Shown in pieces: positions 9,649 through 18,863 of a stretch of 64,000 bases of DNA; position 1 is the stretch's first letter; each line of letters begins with the position of its first letter. The stretch comes from Woeseia sp. GTDB lineage: Bacteria; Pseudomonadota; Gammaproteobacteria; Steroidobacterales; UBA11654. Below the pieces are notes generated by a model. That model was not told the DNA's origin. It saw nothing but the letters and a program-made list of their open reading frames with translations, and made no database searches. The stretch lies in NCBI GenBank assembly GCA_019653755.1, contig BPCL01000003.1, forward strand, positions 62,001 to 126,000, read 5' to 3'. Both the position numbers and the translations under genes were made by a program.

Positions 9649-10041
9649 ATGGCAACAGAAGTACATTACGGAACCGGTAGAAGAAAAACATCTACAGCTA
9701 GAGTCTTTATTAAGAAGGGTAAGGGCAATATTACTGTAAATAAGAAGCCCATCGATCAATTCTTCGATCGAGAGACAGCACGAATGATAGTTAGACAACC
9801 CTTAGAACACACAGAATTGATTGGAAAGATTGACGTTACTGCAACTGTAAAAGGTGGAGGCGGAAGCGGTCAAGCTGGTGCAATCAGGCATGGCTTGAGT
9901 AGAGCGCTACTTAGTTATGATGAAAATTTACGTTCTGCTCTCAGAGAAAAAGGCTTTTTAACTCGGGACGCACGAAAAGTTGAACGAAAAAAAGTAGGTT
10001 TAAAGAAAGCCAGAAAAGCGACCCAGTTCTCTAAACGATAA
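9649..10041 (+). CDS. rpsI: 30S ribosomal protein S9
   Basis: Complete S9 of 130 residues: [20 protein letters not shown] near the start, [32 protein letters not shown] in the middle, and the basic tail ending [12 protein letters not shown] whose last residues reach the decoding centre tRNA. It is the second gene of the rplM-rpsI operon, 3 bases behind rplM. Confidence 0.97.
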   Translation: MATEVHYGTGRRKTSTARVFIKKGKGNITVNKKPIDQFFDRETARMIVRQPLEHTELIGKIDVTATVKGGGGSGQAGAIRHGLSRALLSYDENLRSALREKGFLTRDARKVERKKVGLKKARKATQFSKR

Positions 10042-10043
10042 AT

Positions 10044-10957
10044 CTATAGCATCTCTAACATTCTTTTTTGAATCTTAAGATCAGCCACTCTCCCTATTCC
10101 TGCAAAACTGTTGTCGAGCATATTTTTTGATTTAGACGTTGCTGGAATAATATTCGTTACTGCTGGGTTTGCAATAATATATTTTAGGAAGAATTGCCCC
10201 CAACTGCTGATATCGTAATCTTTGCACCAATTGGGCAGAGTTTGATTTTTAAATGAACGAAACAATTTCCCCTCTCATAAATGGCCTATTGATAATTGTT
10301 GCAACACCATACTCTTGACAGATTGGTAATAGCCTTTCCTCTGCATCTCGCTCACCTATCGAGTAATTGAATTGTGCGAAATCAATGGGTTCTTTTTTTA
10401 TGATATCTTCCATTTCTTTAAAAGCACTGGATTTGTAATGTGTTATTCCTATGTAACTGATTTCCCCAGATTCTTTCATTTGTCTGAGTGTTTTAATCTG
10501 TGTTTTCCAATCAACCAGATTGTGGATTTGAATCAACTCCATTTTGGTTGTGTTCATTTTTTTGAATGATTCAGAGATTTGTTGCTCCCCCTCTGTTTTC
10601 CCTTTAGTCCATACTTTAGTCGCTAAGAACAATTCATTTCTTCTGGGGTAATCATTAAGGATGGCGCCAATGAGGTCTTCAGACTGCCCATACATTGGTG
10701 AGGTATCAACTAAGCTGCCTCCATTATTGAGTAAAACTTCAATGATTTCTTTCCTGATCTTCAGTTGTTGTCTATTTTCTGGATCTACATCAAATACTCT
10801 CGATGTTCCTAAGCCAATAATAGGTAGAGACTCACCACTCGAGGGGATAGTTCTTCTTAGCATTTGATTTTGGGCCAAGACAGACCCAAATTTTAGGCCC
10901 GATAATAAAACCGAGCTACTCATTAGTTTCAAAAAGTTTCGTTTTTGTATCTTTCAC
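10044..10957 (-). CDS. Exported aldo/keto reductase, Tat-type leader; frame breaks
   Basis: This is an NAD(P)H-dependent oxidoreductase of the aldo/keto reductase fold. The catalytic tetrad is visible as Asp and Tyr in DTSPMYGQSED, Lys in LATKVW and His in IQIHNLVDW. Near 10266-10268 one extra A splits the frame (MRGE, then LFRSFKNQTLPNW). The first half reads from TTG 10932, but the same frame upstream encodes KRNFLKLMSSSVLLSGL, a Tat-like leader. A GTG at 10957 overlapping the rpiA stop (GTGA) reaches that leader if one A is removed from the A run at 10942-10946. Length would then be about 303 residues. A periplasmic location is inferred from the leader, and the substrate is unknown. Confidence 0.72.
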
Positions 10958-11628
10958 GTGTTCGTAATAACTTCGGTTGATTCATCATTGCCAATGATGA
11001 TTGCATTAGCTGGTCTTAAGGCAAAAATTCCATTAGTAACGACACCCGGTATATTATTAATTTCTTTTTCTAGTGAAGGCGGATCAATAATTTTAAGATT
11101 ATGAACATCAAGGATTAAATTGCCATTATCTGTTTGGAAACCATGTCTTAATTCTGATTGGCCTCCCAATTTAGCAATTTCTCTAGAGACCATGGATTTA
11201 GCCATGGGAATAACTTCAATAGGTAAGGGAAAGTTACCGAGTACATCAACAATCTTTGAATTATCTACTATGCAAACAAATTTTTTAGAAGCGTGAGCAA
11301 TAATCTTTTCTCTTGTCAGAGCGCCACCACCACCTTTAATCATATGAAAATTTTTGGTGATTTCATCAGCTCCATCTATATATAAATCTGGACTTCCAGT
11401 TGATGAGAGATCCTCGACCATAAAGCCTTCATCTGAGAGAAGCTGGGTGCTGGCTTTGGAGCTCGAGACAATAGATTTTATCTTGTGCCTAACTTGATGC
11501 AATTCAGAGATTAAGAAATTGACAGTTGATCCGGTGCCGACACCTAAAACGCAATCGTCTTCTATGTATTCCAAAGATTTGATTGCAGCAACTTGTTTTT
11601 CATTTGTATCCGCCATAATCTTTTTCAA
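10954..11628 (-). CDS. rpiA: Ribose-5-phosphate isomerase A
   Basis: RpiA interconverts ribose 5-phosphate and ribulose 5-phosphate. The 224-residue protein has the phosphate loop GVGTGSTVN, YIDGADEITKNFHMIKGGGG (catalytic Asp and Glu region), LTREKI and FVCIVDNSK, which are RpiA signatures. The start may be Met1 or Met5 (MADTNEK); both are open. It follows ygfA by 9 bases on the same strand and its stop overlaps the presumed start of the aldo/keto reductase, so ygfA-rpiA-reductase look like one transcript. Confidence 0.95.
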   Translation of the reverse strand: MKKIMADTNEKQVAAIKSLEYIEDDCVLGVGTGSTVNFLISELHQVRHKIKSIVSSSKASTQLLSDEGFMVEDLSSTGSPDLYIDGADEITKNFHMIKGGGGALTREKIIAHASKKFVCIVDNSKIVDVLGNFPLPIEVIPMAKSMVSREIAKLGGQSELRHGFQTDNGNLILDVHNLKIIDPPSLEKEINNIPGVVTNGIFALRPANAIIIGNDESTEVITNT

Positions 11629-11637
11629 ATTCCCCTT

Positions 11638-12208
11638 TTATGCTTTGTAGGTTTTATTCTCCGTGATAATAGCATCCATTGGAATATCCCAAGCATTTTT
11701 TTCTATAGCGTCAATTTTTTGAAACTCATAGGCAAGACCGATTAGTAGGGGTTTGCTTTTTTTTTCACTCTCTTTTTTAAAAGCCAATGTTTTGTCATAG
11801 TAGCCGCCACCCATGCCTATGCGATTGCACTTTGAGTCAAAGGCCACTAAAGGTATAAACATAAGATCAAACTCTACTGCATCGATTAATTTTTTATCAT
11901 TATGCTCAGGTTCAGGAATACCATAATCATTTAAAGAGAGTTTTTGATCTTTGCTATAGCGTTTAGAAAAGTAATTTATCTTGTTTAATTTTAGGAAGAA
12001 ATAAATGTTTATTTATGCCCCAAAGATAATTATTCAGCTCCGAGGTATCCACTTCATTGTTCATCGAGAAATAGGTGCTTATTCTCTCACGGTCTTCAAA
12101 TGAAATTGATGCTTGGACATTCTTTAAAATATCATTCCCTAAAAGATTCAAGCTTTCATCAGAAAGTTGCTTTCTTTTTTCTTTGATTCTAGCTCTTAGG
12201 TTGTTCAT
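11638..12208 (-). CDS. ygfA: 5-formyltetrahydrofolate cyclo-ligase; one frame break
   Basis: This enzyme converts 5-formyl-THF to 5,10-methenyl-THF with ATP. The N-terminal part (MNNLRARIKEKRKQLSD, then YFSMNNEVDTSELN) stops at 11963. The rest reads on in another frame as FSKRYSKDQKLSLNDYG, then IPEPE, FDLMFIPLVAFDSKCNR and the nucleotide-binding GMGGGYYDK, to 11638. The break lies at the A run 11967-11970. The corrected length is about 189 residues, normal for the family. The gene sits downstream of a candidate 6S RNA and zapA, as in E. coli. Cyclo-ligase activity fits the many folate genes in this window. Confidence 0.88.
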
Positions 12209-12216
12209 TTTTGGTT

Positions 12217-12395
12217 GATGAAGATACCCACAATGACGTATCTCATTTGTTGCTCTCAGGCCGAGCAGTAAGGTGGGTTCTGACGTAGTGGCGCAGGCTT
12301 CCCTATTTGGTAATGCACAAAACCAATACAGACATTGATCCCTAAACTAATAATTAAGGGCCGAGAGTCCTTTAATGATCTTCGTTCATCGCAGG
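12217..12395 (-). ncRNA. ssrS: Candidate 6S RNA
   Basis: The 200-base gap between zapA and ygfA has no ORF and occupies the place of ssrS in E. coli (zapA-ssrS-ygfA). The minus-strand transcript can fold into a long rod. A terminal stem pairs bases 12378-12390 with 12217-12225. An inner stem pairs CTCTCGGCC (12359-12367) with GGCCTGAGAG (12253-12262). An apical hairpin with TATTGGT and ACCAAATA encloses the loop. The unpaired middle resembles the open-complex mimic of 6S RNA, which binds sigma-70 RNA polymerase in stationary phase. The ends are approximate and the folding was done by eye. Confidence 0.6.
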
Positions 12396-12407
12396 CAATC
12401 TTCTTAA

Positions 12408-12746
12408 CTATTGTAGCTTTAAATCTTTATCAGAGTTAAGTGAATTTTCAACCTGGTTATGGATATTATCGAGCTTTTTTTGAACTTCAGAGAGATCTAA
12501 TTCAGAGTCATATTCAGTTCTAATCTTAGTCGCCATTTCAGAGCTGCCTGTTATGGCATCATTAGCTATATTTAGAGCAGCCATTACTGCTATTCTATTC
12601 AAACCAAATGCCGTCCCTTGTTGATCTATCTTTTTCATTGTTTCATGCACCAGTGAGGCAGCTTTAATTAGATTTGCTTTTTGCTCCGGAGAACATTGGA
12701 TAGTGAATTGTTCGCCCATTATTTCAATCGTGACTGGCTCACTCAT
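12408..12746 (-). CDS. zapA: Cell division protein ZapA
   Basis: ZapA bundles FtsZ filaments at midcell. The 112-residue protein begins VTIEIMGEQFTIQCSPEQK. It has the conserved segment RIAVMAALNIANDAI and a C-terminal coiled coil (SEVQKKLDNIHNQVENSLN), all typical of the gammaproteobacterial type. It overlaps the upstream ZapB-like gene by 4 bases (ATGA), indicating translational coupling, and lies upstream of the candidate 6S RNA and ygfA. Confidence 0.92.
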   Translation of the reverse strand: MSEPVTIEIMGEQFTIQCSPEQKANLIKAASLVHETMKKIDQQGTAFGLNRIAVMAALNIANDAITGSSEMATKIRTEYDSELDLSEVQKKLDNIHNQVENSLNSDKDLKLQ

Positions 12747-12982
12747 GCGCTTGTCTCAATTTGATTGAGACGCTCTAGAACATCTTCGACTTTATCTTTG
12801 GCTCTTTGTTTTTGTGTCTCAAGGCTATCTAATTGTGATTCCAACGATTTATTATCTTCTTTAAGTGATTGATATTGAATGTAAAGACGATCTTTTTCCT
12901 CAATTAAGCTTTTTATTCTGGACTCGAGTGACTCGACGGATTCTAAGACTTGTTTTTCAGATACTTTAGACACAATACACAC
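12743..12982 (-). CDS. ZapB-like short coiled-coil protein (TIGR02449-type)
   Basis: This is a 79-residue, nearly all-helical protein with heptads throughout (VLESVESLESRIKSLIEEK, then SLKEDNKSLESQLDSLETQ). Small coiled-coil proteins of this type sit directly upstream of zapA in many gammaproteobacteria and are thought to act in division, like ZapB. The ATG at 12982 overlaps a probable -10 box (12981-12986). A GTG at 12973 (reading MSKVSEKQ) is therefore a more likely start, giving 76 residues and possibly a leaderless message. Confidence 0.7.
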   Translation of the reverse strand: MCIVSKVSEKQVLESVESLESRIKSLIEEKDRLYIQYQSLKEDNKSLESQLDSLETQKQRAKDKVEDVLERLNQIETSA

Positions 12983-13009
12983 TATAATTTGTCATGAGCA
13001 ATCGGTCAA
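12981..13009 (-). promoter_or_regulatory. Predicted sigma-70 promoter for the zapB-like/zapA/6S/ygfA unit
   Basis: On the minus strand, TTGACC (13004-13009) and TATAGT (12981-12986) are separated by exactly 17 bases, close to the sigma-70 consensus. Transcription would start near 12974, reading into the ZapB-like gene. Confidence 0.5.
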
Positions 13010-13014
13010 ATCGG

Positions 13015-13020
13015 TATAAT
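13015..13020 (+). promoter_or_regulatory. Predicted -10 box for ygfB-pepP
   Basis: A perfect TATAAT lies 26 bases before the TTG start of ygfB. A TTGTCA at 12989-12994 could be the -35 but is 20 bases away, longer than usual. The element is back-to-back with the minus-strand promoter of the zap unit. Confidence 0.4.
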
Positions 13021-13045
13021 AGTTTGTAAACTGGATATAATTCAA

Positions 13046-13594
13046 TTGAACTACTCTGATTTAGAAAAATTAAGAATATCAGCATCACTCACAACCAATG
13101 CTGCCGAATTTCATGGTCTCATTAGCTCCCGACTCTGTTTCGGAATAGATAACTTTGAAGACTTAACATTGGAAGATAGTTCTGATGATAGATCTGTAAC
13201 CTCAATCCAAATTCAGGAGTTCAATGATGCCTTTTTAAAAATGCTTAATGAGGCAAAAGATCATTTTAAAAAAGGCGGATTTAATTTTGAACCATTATTA
13301 CCCAGTGACTCAGAGCCTATAGAGTATCGTGCGCTCGCTCTAGCATCATGGTGTCAGGGTTTTGTTGATGGATACGGAATGTCTGTCGCCGAATTAGAGA
13401 TTGAAATCAAAAAACTTGGAGATGGGGAAGCTGCTGAAATCATTGAAGATTTTGCTCAAATCTCTACACTGGATTCTAATTCTATCTCAGATGAGCAAGA
13501 TGAAGAAATTGCTTTTATGGAGCTAGTTGAATATGTAAGTGTAAGCGTACAATTATTATATGAGGACTTTAGAGGGTATAAGAATGAGTCATGA
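13046..13594 (+). CDS. ygfB: UPF0149 family protein YgfB
   Basis: The 182-residue protein has the YgfB features: an N-terminal helix with TTNAAEFHGLISSRLCFG, the middle segment YRALALASWCQGFVDGYG, and the acidic ending DEEIAFMELVEYV with V-LLYEDF. The start is TTG at 13046, which gives the family-type N-terminus NYSDLEKLRISA. YgfB proteins regulate gene expression in Pseudomonas (alpA), but the molecular role here is unknown. As in E. coli, it is divergent from zapA and followed by pepP, overlapping its start by 11 bases. Confidence 0.88.
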   Translation: MNYSDLEKLRISASLTTNAAEFHGLISSRLCFGIDNFEDLTLEDSSDDRSVTSIQIQEFNDAFLKMLNEAKDHFKKGGFNFEPLLPSDSEPIEYRALALASWCQGFVDGYGMSVAELEIEIKKLGDGEAAEIIEDFAQISTLDSNSISDEQDEEIAFMELVEYVSVSVQLLYEDFRGYKNES

Positions 13595-14892
13595 GTACAA
13601 AAAGAGGCGGAATAAATTAAGCAGATTGATTGGTAGGGATAGCATAGCTATTTTACCTACATCTTCTATTAAAATGAGAAGCAGGGATACCGACTATCCT
13701 TTTAGAGCAAACTCCGATTTTTATTACTTTACAGGTTTCTCTGAACCAGAAGCTCTTATGATTCTGGCACCCGGAAGGCCTGAGGGTGAATTTGTTCTTT
13801 TGGTTAGACCTAAGGATCCCTTAAAGGAAATCTGGGACGGTTATATGGAGGGTATTTCTGGTGCTAAAAGAAATTATTTAGCGGATGAGGCTTTCAAAAT
13901 AGAGGATGTTGATTCGATCCTATCTACTATGTTCCATAATCGGCAAAAAGTTTTCTATACACTCGGTAACGATGAAAATTACGACAAAAGCGTCGTTAAT
14001 GCATTTAATCAGATTAGAGCCAATCAGAGGAGGGGTGGCGTTGTTCCTACAGAAATTATTTCGCTAGAACCTCTCATTCACGAAATGAGGTTGATTAAAT
14101 CTAGAGAAGAGATTCGATTAATGAAGAAGTCTGCCAAAATTAGTGTTGAGGCTCATTATCGAGTCATGGATGAATGTAATGATGGTGTTTTTGAATATCA
14201 GATTGATGCTGCAATTAAGCACCAATTTGGGAAATACGGAGCTGTCCCTGCGTATCATAGCATCGTAGCTTCTGGAGCAAATGCTTGTACCCTACATTAC
14301 ATTGAAAACAAGGATAAATTAAAAGCTGGCGATCTTCTTCTCACTGATGCTGGTTGTGAGCATCAGATGTATGCAGCAGATATCACTCGTACTATCCCTG
14401 TATCAGGTTCTTACACAGATGAACAAAAAGCAGTTTATTCAATTGTTTTAGATGCCCAAAAAGAAGCTATCAATTCAGTAAAACCAGGGCAAACGTTTGA
14501 GAACTTGCAAAATCAAGCTATTGAAAGCATTACCAAAGGATTGATAAAGCTGGGTCTTCTGAAAGGGACTGTTAAATCATTAATCGAGAGGAAGGCTTAC
14601 AAGGATTTTTATATGCATGGCATTGGTCACTGGCTAGGTATGGATGTCCACGATGTAGGGGCTTATATGAGTGACAAGGGAAAATCTAAGAAGTTTGAAG
14701 CTGGTATGGTTCTTACCATAAAAGCCAGGAATCTATATTTCAAAGAAAAATAAGAATGTCGATAAAATTTGGCGCGGTATAGGGGTAAGAATAGAAGACG
14801 ATGTTTTGGTCACAAAAAGTGGCTGTGATGTTTTGTCCGGAGCCTTGCCGAAAGAAATTGAGGATATTGAAAGACGAATGTCTTTGAATTAA
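13584..14892 (+). CDS. pepP: Xaa-Pro aminopeptidase PepP; one frame break
   Basis: PepP is a dimanganese aminopeptidase that removes N-terminal residues ahead of proline. Motifs seen are the creatinase-type N-domain ([18 protein letters not shown]), metal ligands Asp in LTDAGCEH and AADITRT, and His in [16 protein letters not shown]. The frame breaks at the A run 14720-14723, inside the expected T-I-E-P-G motif, and resumes as [20 protein letters not shown] and [10 protein letters not shown], ending at 14892. Corrected length is about 435 residues (441 in E. coli). The start at ATG 13584 has AGAGGG upstream and overlaps ygfB; an ATG at 13560 is less likely. Confidence 0.92.
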
Positions 14893-14908
14893 AAAAGGGG
14901 TATAAATT

Positions 14909-15818
14909 ATGTCAGTAATTGTTTGTGGCTCAGTTGCCTATGACTATTTGATGGAGTTTGATGGTGAATTTGGAGATTTTATTCTACCGGATCAGATTCA
15001 TATCTTGAGTGTTGCGTTCAATGTGCCAAGGCTCAGAAAAGAATTTGGTGGGTGTGCAGGAAATATTGGATTTAACATGAAGAAGCTAGGCATGGACACC
15101 CATCATATGTGCCACTGTGGGCAAAGATTTTGGAGATTATAGAGCATGGCTGGAGTCCAATGATATTTCAATTTCTGGCATCAAGGTGATTGAGGATATG
15201 TACACAGCACAGTGTTTTATAACCACAGATCAAAAAAACAATCAGTTGACCTCATTTCACCCAGGAGCAATGGAAGAGGGGCACAATAATTCGATTCCTG
15301 ATGTTGAAGGCATAGAGATGGTTATTCTTTCACCAGATGGGAAAGACAGCACCATTCTGCATGCGAATGAGATGCACAATAAAGGAATACCAATCATGTA
15401 TGACCCTGGACAAGGGCTTCCAATGTTCGATAAGTCAGAAATCTTAAATTTTATTGATCAGGCAGAGTGGATCATTCTCAATGAGTATGAGGCAAACCTT
15501 CTCTCTGAGATCACAGGACTTGATCACAATGAAATCAAAGCAAAAGTTTCAGCGATGATCGTGACCAAAGGAGGTCAGGGTTCAGATATTTATGTTGAAG
15601 ACCAAGTGATTTCGATTGATCCTATTCCAGTTGAAAATGAGGCAGATCCCACTGGTTGTGGCGATGCATATCGTGCCGGCTTGATCTATGGAATAATCAA
15701 TGATCTGGGATGGGAAAAATCTGGAAAACTTGGGTCAATCTTGGGTTCAATTAAAGTTCAATCTCATGGGACCCAGAATCATGTATTCGAACTGGAAGCG
15801 CTTCTTTCGAGATTATAA
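14909..15818 (+). CDS. PfkB-family kinase, probable adenosine kinase; one frame break
   Basis: This is a ribokinase-fold sugar or nucleoside kinase of about 302 residues. The N-terminal half has VCGSVAYDYLMEF and EFGGCAGNIGFNMKKLG. The frame breaks near 15105-15112 and resumes as TVGKDFGDYRAWLESN. The C-terminal part has the kinase signature DPTGCGDAYRAG with the catalytic Asp, and the acidic EYEANLL. The sequence resembles the proteobacterial adenosine kinase group, but substrate cannot be proven by motif alone. RBS AAGGGG lies before the ATG. The last 40 bases overlap the 3' end of the convergent RND gene. Confidence 0.8.
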
Positions 15819-18800
15819 AGTCGTTTCCTGAGTTTTCTTTTCTCCGCCCATGAATAAATGATGGGCACAATCACCAATGAAAGAAAAGTTGAACTAATCA
15901 TACCGCCTACAATTGCAATTGCCAGCGGTTGACTTAATTCAACGCCAGAGCCAATGCCTAACGCGGGCATCATCATGGCAAGTATTAATGTTAGCGAAGT
16001 CATTAAAATAGGTCTCAGCCTTCTTGGGCATGCACTCAGCAAGGCTTCATCAATTTCCAATCCTTTTTGTCTTTCTTGATTTGTTCGATCGATTAATAAG
16101 ATAGAATTTTTCGCTACGAGGCCAGTCAGTAAGACCAGCCCAGTCATTGAAAATATATTGAGATCCGAACCAACTATCCAGATTCCAAGTGTTCCTCCAA
16201 TGACTGCCAGTGGTTGAGAGATCATCACAATCAAAGGTTGTCTGAATGAATTGAATTGACTAGCAAGGACCATATAAACCAAGATTAAGCCTGTCAGGAA
16301 TGCAAAGAGCATTTGATTACTGGTTCTCTTAAACTCTTTTGCCCTAGCAAAGAAACCAACTTCGTAACCCACAGGAAGTGTTTCCGCAGCAGCATCCTCA
16401 ATCAGCTGGATTGCATTACTAAGAGACGTTGTCGGATCACTGTAAAAATAAGCACTGTACATTCTATCCAGTCTGGTTATTTCTGATGGGCCAACTGTTT
16501 CTTTAAATTTTGCAACCGTATCGAGCCGAACCAGTTCTTTGGATGGCGTTCTGAGATATATTTTGTCCAAATCATCAATGGACATATCGTATTCACCCTT
16601 TAATCTGATTTTATATCTCTCACCATCTCCTACTGCATCATTAAAACGTGCGACATCGATACCGCCAGCAAATATATTTGCCGCCTCAGCAATAAGTCTT
16701 GTTGATAAGCCCATTTCTGAGGCAAGCTCTCTGTTAATTTCTAGACTCACTTGGGGGAGATTCAATTCTATGCTCGAGTCTACATCTCCCAGTTCTGGTG
16801 TTTCAGCAAGCTTACTGAGAAAAGTATTAATGGATTCATTCAGGATATTAAGATCTGGCCCTGAAACAGTAAATTGCATGGCTTCACCCCTGGTTCCAGA
16901 GGCGAATGACATTGGCGCAGGAAATGCTTTTATACCAGGAATCTTATTGAGTCTCTCTCTGAGTATAGGAATGAGTTCATACTGCTTATACCCACGAATA
17001 TTACTGGGTGTCAGCCTGACATAGATCACCCCAATGTTCACCGCCTGACTTTCAATGCCAGAACCCATGATGGTGAAATAAGATTCGATGTCTTCATATT
17101 CCTCTAAGAGACCTTCCACCATTGATAAGCGATTATTTGTATAGTCAATGCCTGTTCCAACAGGCGTTTTCACAGTGATTGTAAATTGGCCCTCATCTTC
17201 TTCGGGAAAGAATCCGCCGCTCAATTGGGTAAAGCCGACAAAAGATAGGGCAACAACAAGACCTGCGTATGACAAAACTTTTTTCTTTTCACTCAAAGAC
17301 CACTCGATCATTTGTTTGTAACGGTTTTCAATGATATTGAATCTCCGATTGAAGCCATCAAATATTCGATTAGATTCTTTCTTTGTTTTAAGAAATTTTG
17401 ACGCGAGTGTGGGCGTGAGGGTTAAAGCAACAAAAGTTGAAACGAGGACTCCAGTGGAAACCACGACACCGAATGAGCTAAAAAATCTTGCTGCAATGCC
17501 TTCCATAAAAAATACAACTGTGAACAATGCGACAAGCACTAGTGTTGATGAAACTATGGGTAAAAAGACTTCATTGGCACCAATGATACTCGCCCTTATA
17601 CGTTCTGCAGGTGTGTCCTCATGTAGATTTCTTTGAGCATTTTCAAGAACAACAATGGCATCGTCTACAACAATCCCAATCAGCAAGAGTAGTGCAAGCA
17701 TGGTCATGGTATTCAGTGTGAACCCAAATGCATACATTATGAAAATTGCACCAAAAAGTGAGACCGGTATGGTTATGCTCACAATTGCCATACTTGAATA
17801 ACTTCTTAAAAAAAGGAGAACAATCAGCGATGCAATAATGAATCCAACGAATATATTTTGCCCAAGCCCACTGATTAATTCATAGATATAACTACTATCA
17901 TCTGTACCAATATCGAGCGTCATACCAGCTGGCAATGTTGGCTCAATATCTGATTTGATCTTGGCTTTTACCTTCTCGATGATTTCAACCGTATTTTCAC
18001 CACGGATCTTGGTTACACCAATTCCAATTGATGGGTCACCATTGAATCGACCCAAGGTTCTTAGGTCTCTAACATCGTCTTTGACCTCAGCGATGTCTTT
18101 TAGCTTTATTGCACGATTTCGATCATAGGTGACAATGATGTTTTCAATTTCTTCAACATTGTGTGATTCGAGATCAAGCTTCAATAAATCCTCTTTGCTG
18201 TTATCAATCAGGAATCCACCAGGCAGCTTGATATGCTCGTTTCTGAATGCCATTACAACATCTTGAACAGTGATACTGAACGCACTCATGCGATCAAAAT
18301 CAAGATTGACTCTAATATTTCTTTCCTGCTCGCCACCAATGACAACACTGCCGACACCATTTATAGTTTCTAACTTTCTTTTGACAACATTTTTTGCATA
18401 AACGCTTAAATCTTGGAGCGTTCGGTTGCCTCTCAAAGCCAGCCAGATAATTGGTATTTCACCTGTTTCAATCTTACTGATGATTGGCGTTTCTGTATCA
18501 TCGGGTAATTGAGAATTAATTTGTCCAACTTTTGATTGAACTTCATTGAAGGCGATATCGAGATCTTTCTCCAGTAAAAACTGTATGAAAACATTAGATA
18601 CACCTGGCGCTGATCTGGATCGAACATCATCAATTCCAGGAATGCTATTCACTGCACCCTCAATAATATTGGTCACACTGGAGTCGACTACATCGGGATT
18701 GGCGCCTGGCAAGACCGTTGTGACTGAGATCAATGAAAAGTCTATATCCGGTGAACGATCTATTGATATTCTATTAACAGATATCAAGCCGAAAAGAACA

Positions 18801-18862
18801 ATGACCAAGTTGATCATCACTGCGAAAACAAATCGTCTAACGGATACTTCAGGTAAGCTCAT
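15779..18862 (-). CDS. RND efflux pump inner-membrane transporter (HAE1/AcrB-like)
   Basis: The 1027-residue protein has the typical RND plan of two sets of six membrane helices and two large periplasmic loops. The proton-relay residues are present: the Asp pair in IGIVVDDAIVVLENAQR (TM4) and Lys in LVAKNSILLIDRTNQE (TM10). Also seen are GGFFPEEDEGQFTITVKTP and SVRRFVFAVMINLVIVLFG at the N-terminus. It exports hydrophobic compounds using the proton gradient with a membrane-fusion protein, encoded just upstream (one base gap), and an outer-membrane channel, probably the TolC at 57885-59269. No frame break is present over 3 kb. Substrate range is unknown. Confidence 0.94.
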   Translation of the reverse strand: MSLPEVSVRRFVFAVMINLVIVLFGLISVNRISIDRSPDIDFSLISVTTVLPGANPDVVDSSVTNIIEGAVNSIPGIDDVRSRSAPGVSNVFIQFLLEKDLDIAFNEVQSKVGQINSQLPDDTETPIISKIETGEIPIIWLALRGNRTLQDLSVYAKNVVKRKLETINGVGSVVIGGEQERNIRVNLDFDRMSAFSITVQDVVMAFRNEHIKLPGGFLIDNSKEDLLKLDLESHNVEEIENIIVTYDRNRAIKLKDIAEVKDDVRDLRTLGRFNGDPSIGIGVTKIRGENTVEIIEKVKAKIKSDIEPTLPAGMTLDIGTDDSSYIYELISGLGQNIFVGFIIASLIVLLFLRSYSSMAIVSITIPVSLFGAIFIMYAFGFTLNTMTMLALLLLIGIVVDDAIVVLENAQRNLHEDTPAERIRASIIGANEVFLPIVSSTLVLVALFTVVFFMEGIAARFFSSFGVVVSTGVLVSTFVALTLTPTLASKFLKTKKESNRIFDGFNRRFNIIENRYKQMIEWSLSEKKKVLSYAGLVVALSFVGFTQLSGGFFPEEDEGQFTITVKTPVGTGIDYTNNRLSMVEGLLEEYEDIESYFTIMGSGIESQAVNIGVIYVRLTPSNIRGYKQYELIPILRERLNKIPGIKAFPAPMSFASGTRGEAMQFTVSGPDLNILNESINTFLSKLAETPELGDVDSSIELNLPQVSLEINRELASEMGLSTRLIAEAANIFAGGIDVARFNDAVGDGERYKIRLKGEYDMSIDDLDKIYLRTPSKELVRLDTVAKFKETVGPSEITRLDRMYSAYFYSDPTTSLSNAIQLIEDAAAETLPVGYEVGFFARAKEFKRTSNQMLFAFLTGLILVYMVLASQFNSFRQPLIVMISQPLAVIGGTLGIWIVGSDLNIFSMTGLVLLTGLVAKNSILLIDRTNQERQKGLEIDEALLSACPRRLRPILMTSLTLILAMMMPALGIGSGVELSQPLAIAIVGGMISSTFLSLVIVPIIYSWAEKRKLRKRLYNLERSASSSNT

Positions 18863-18863
18863 A

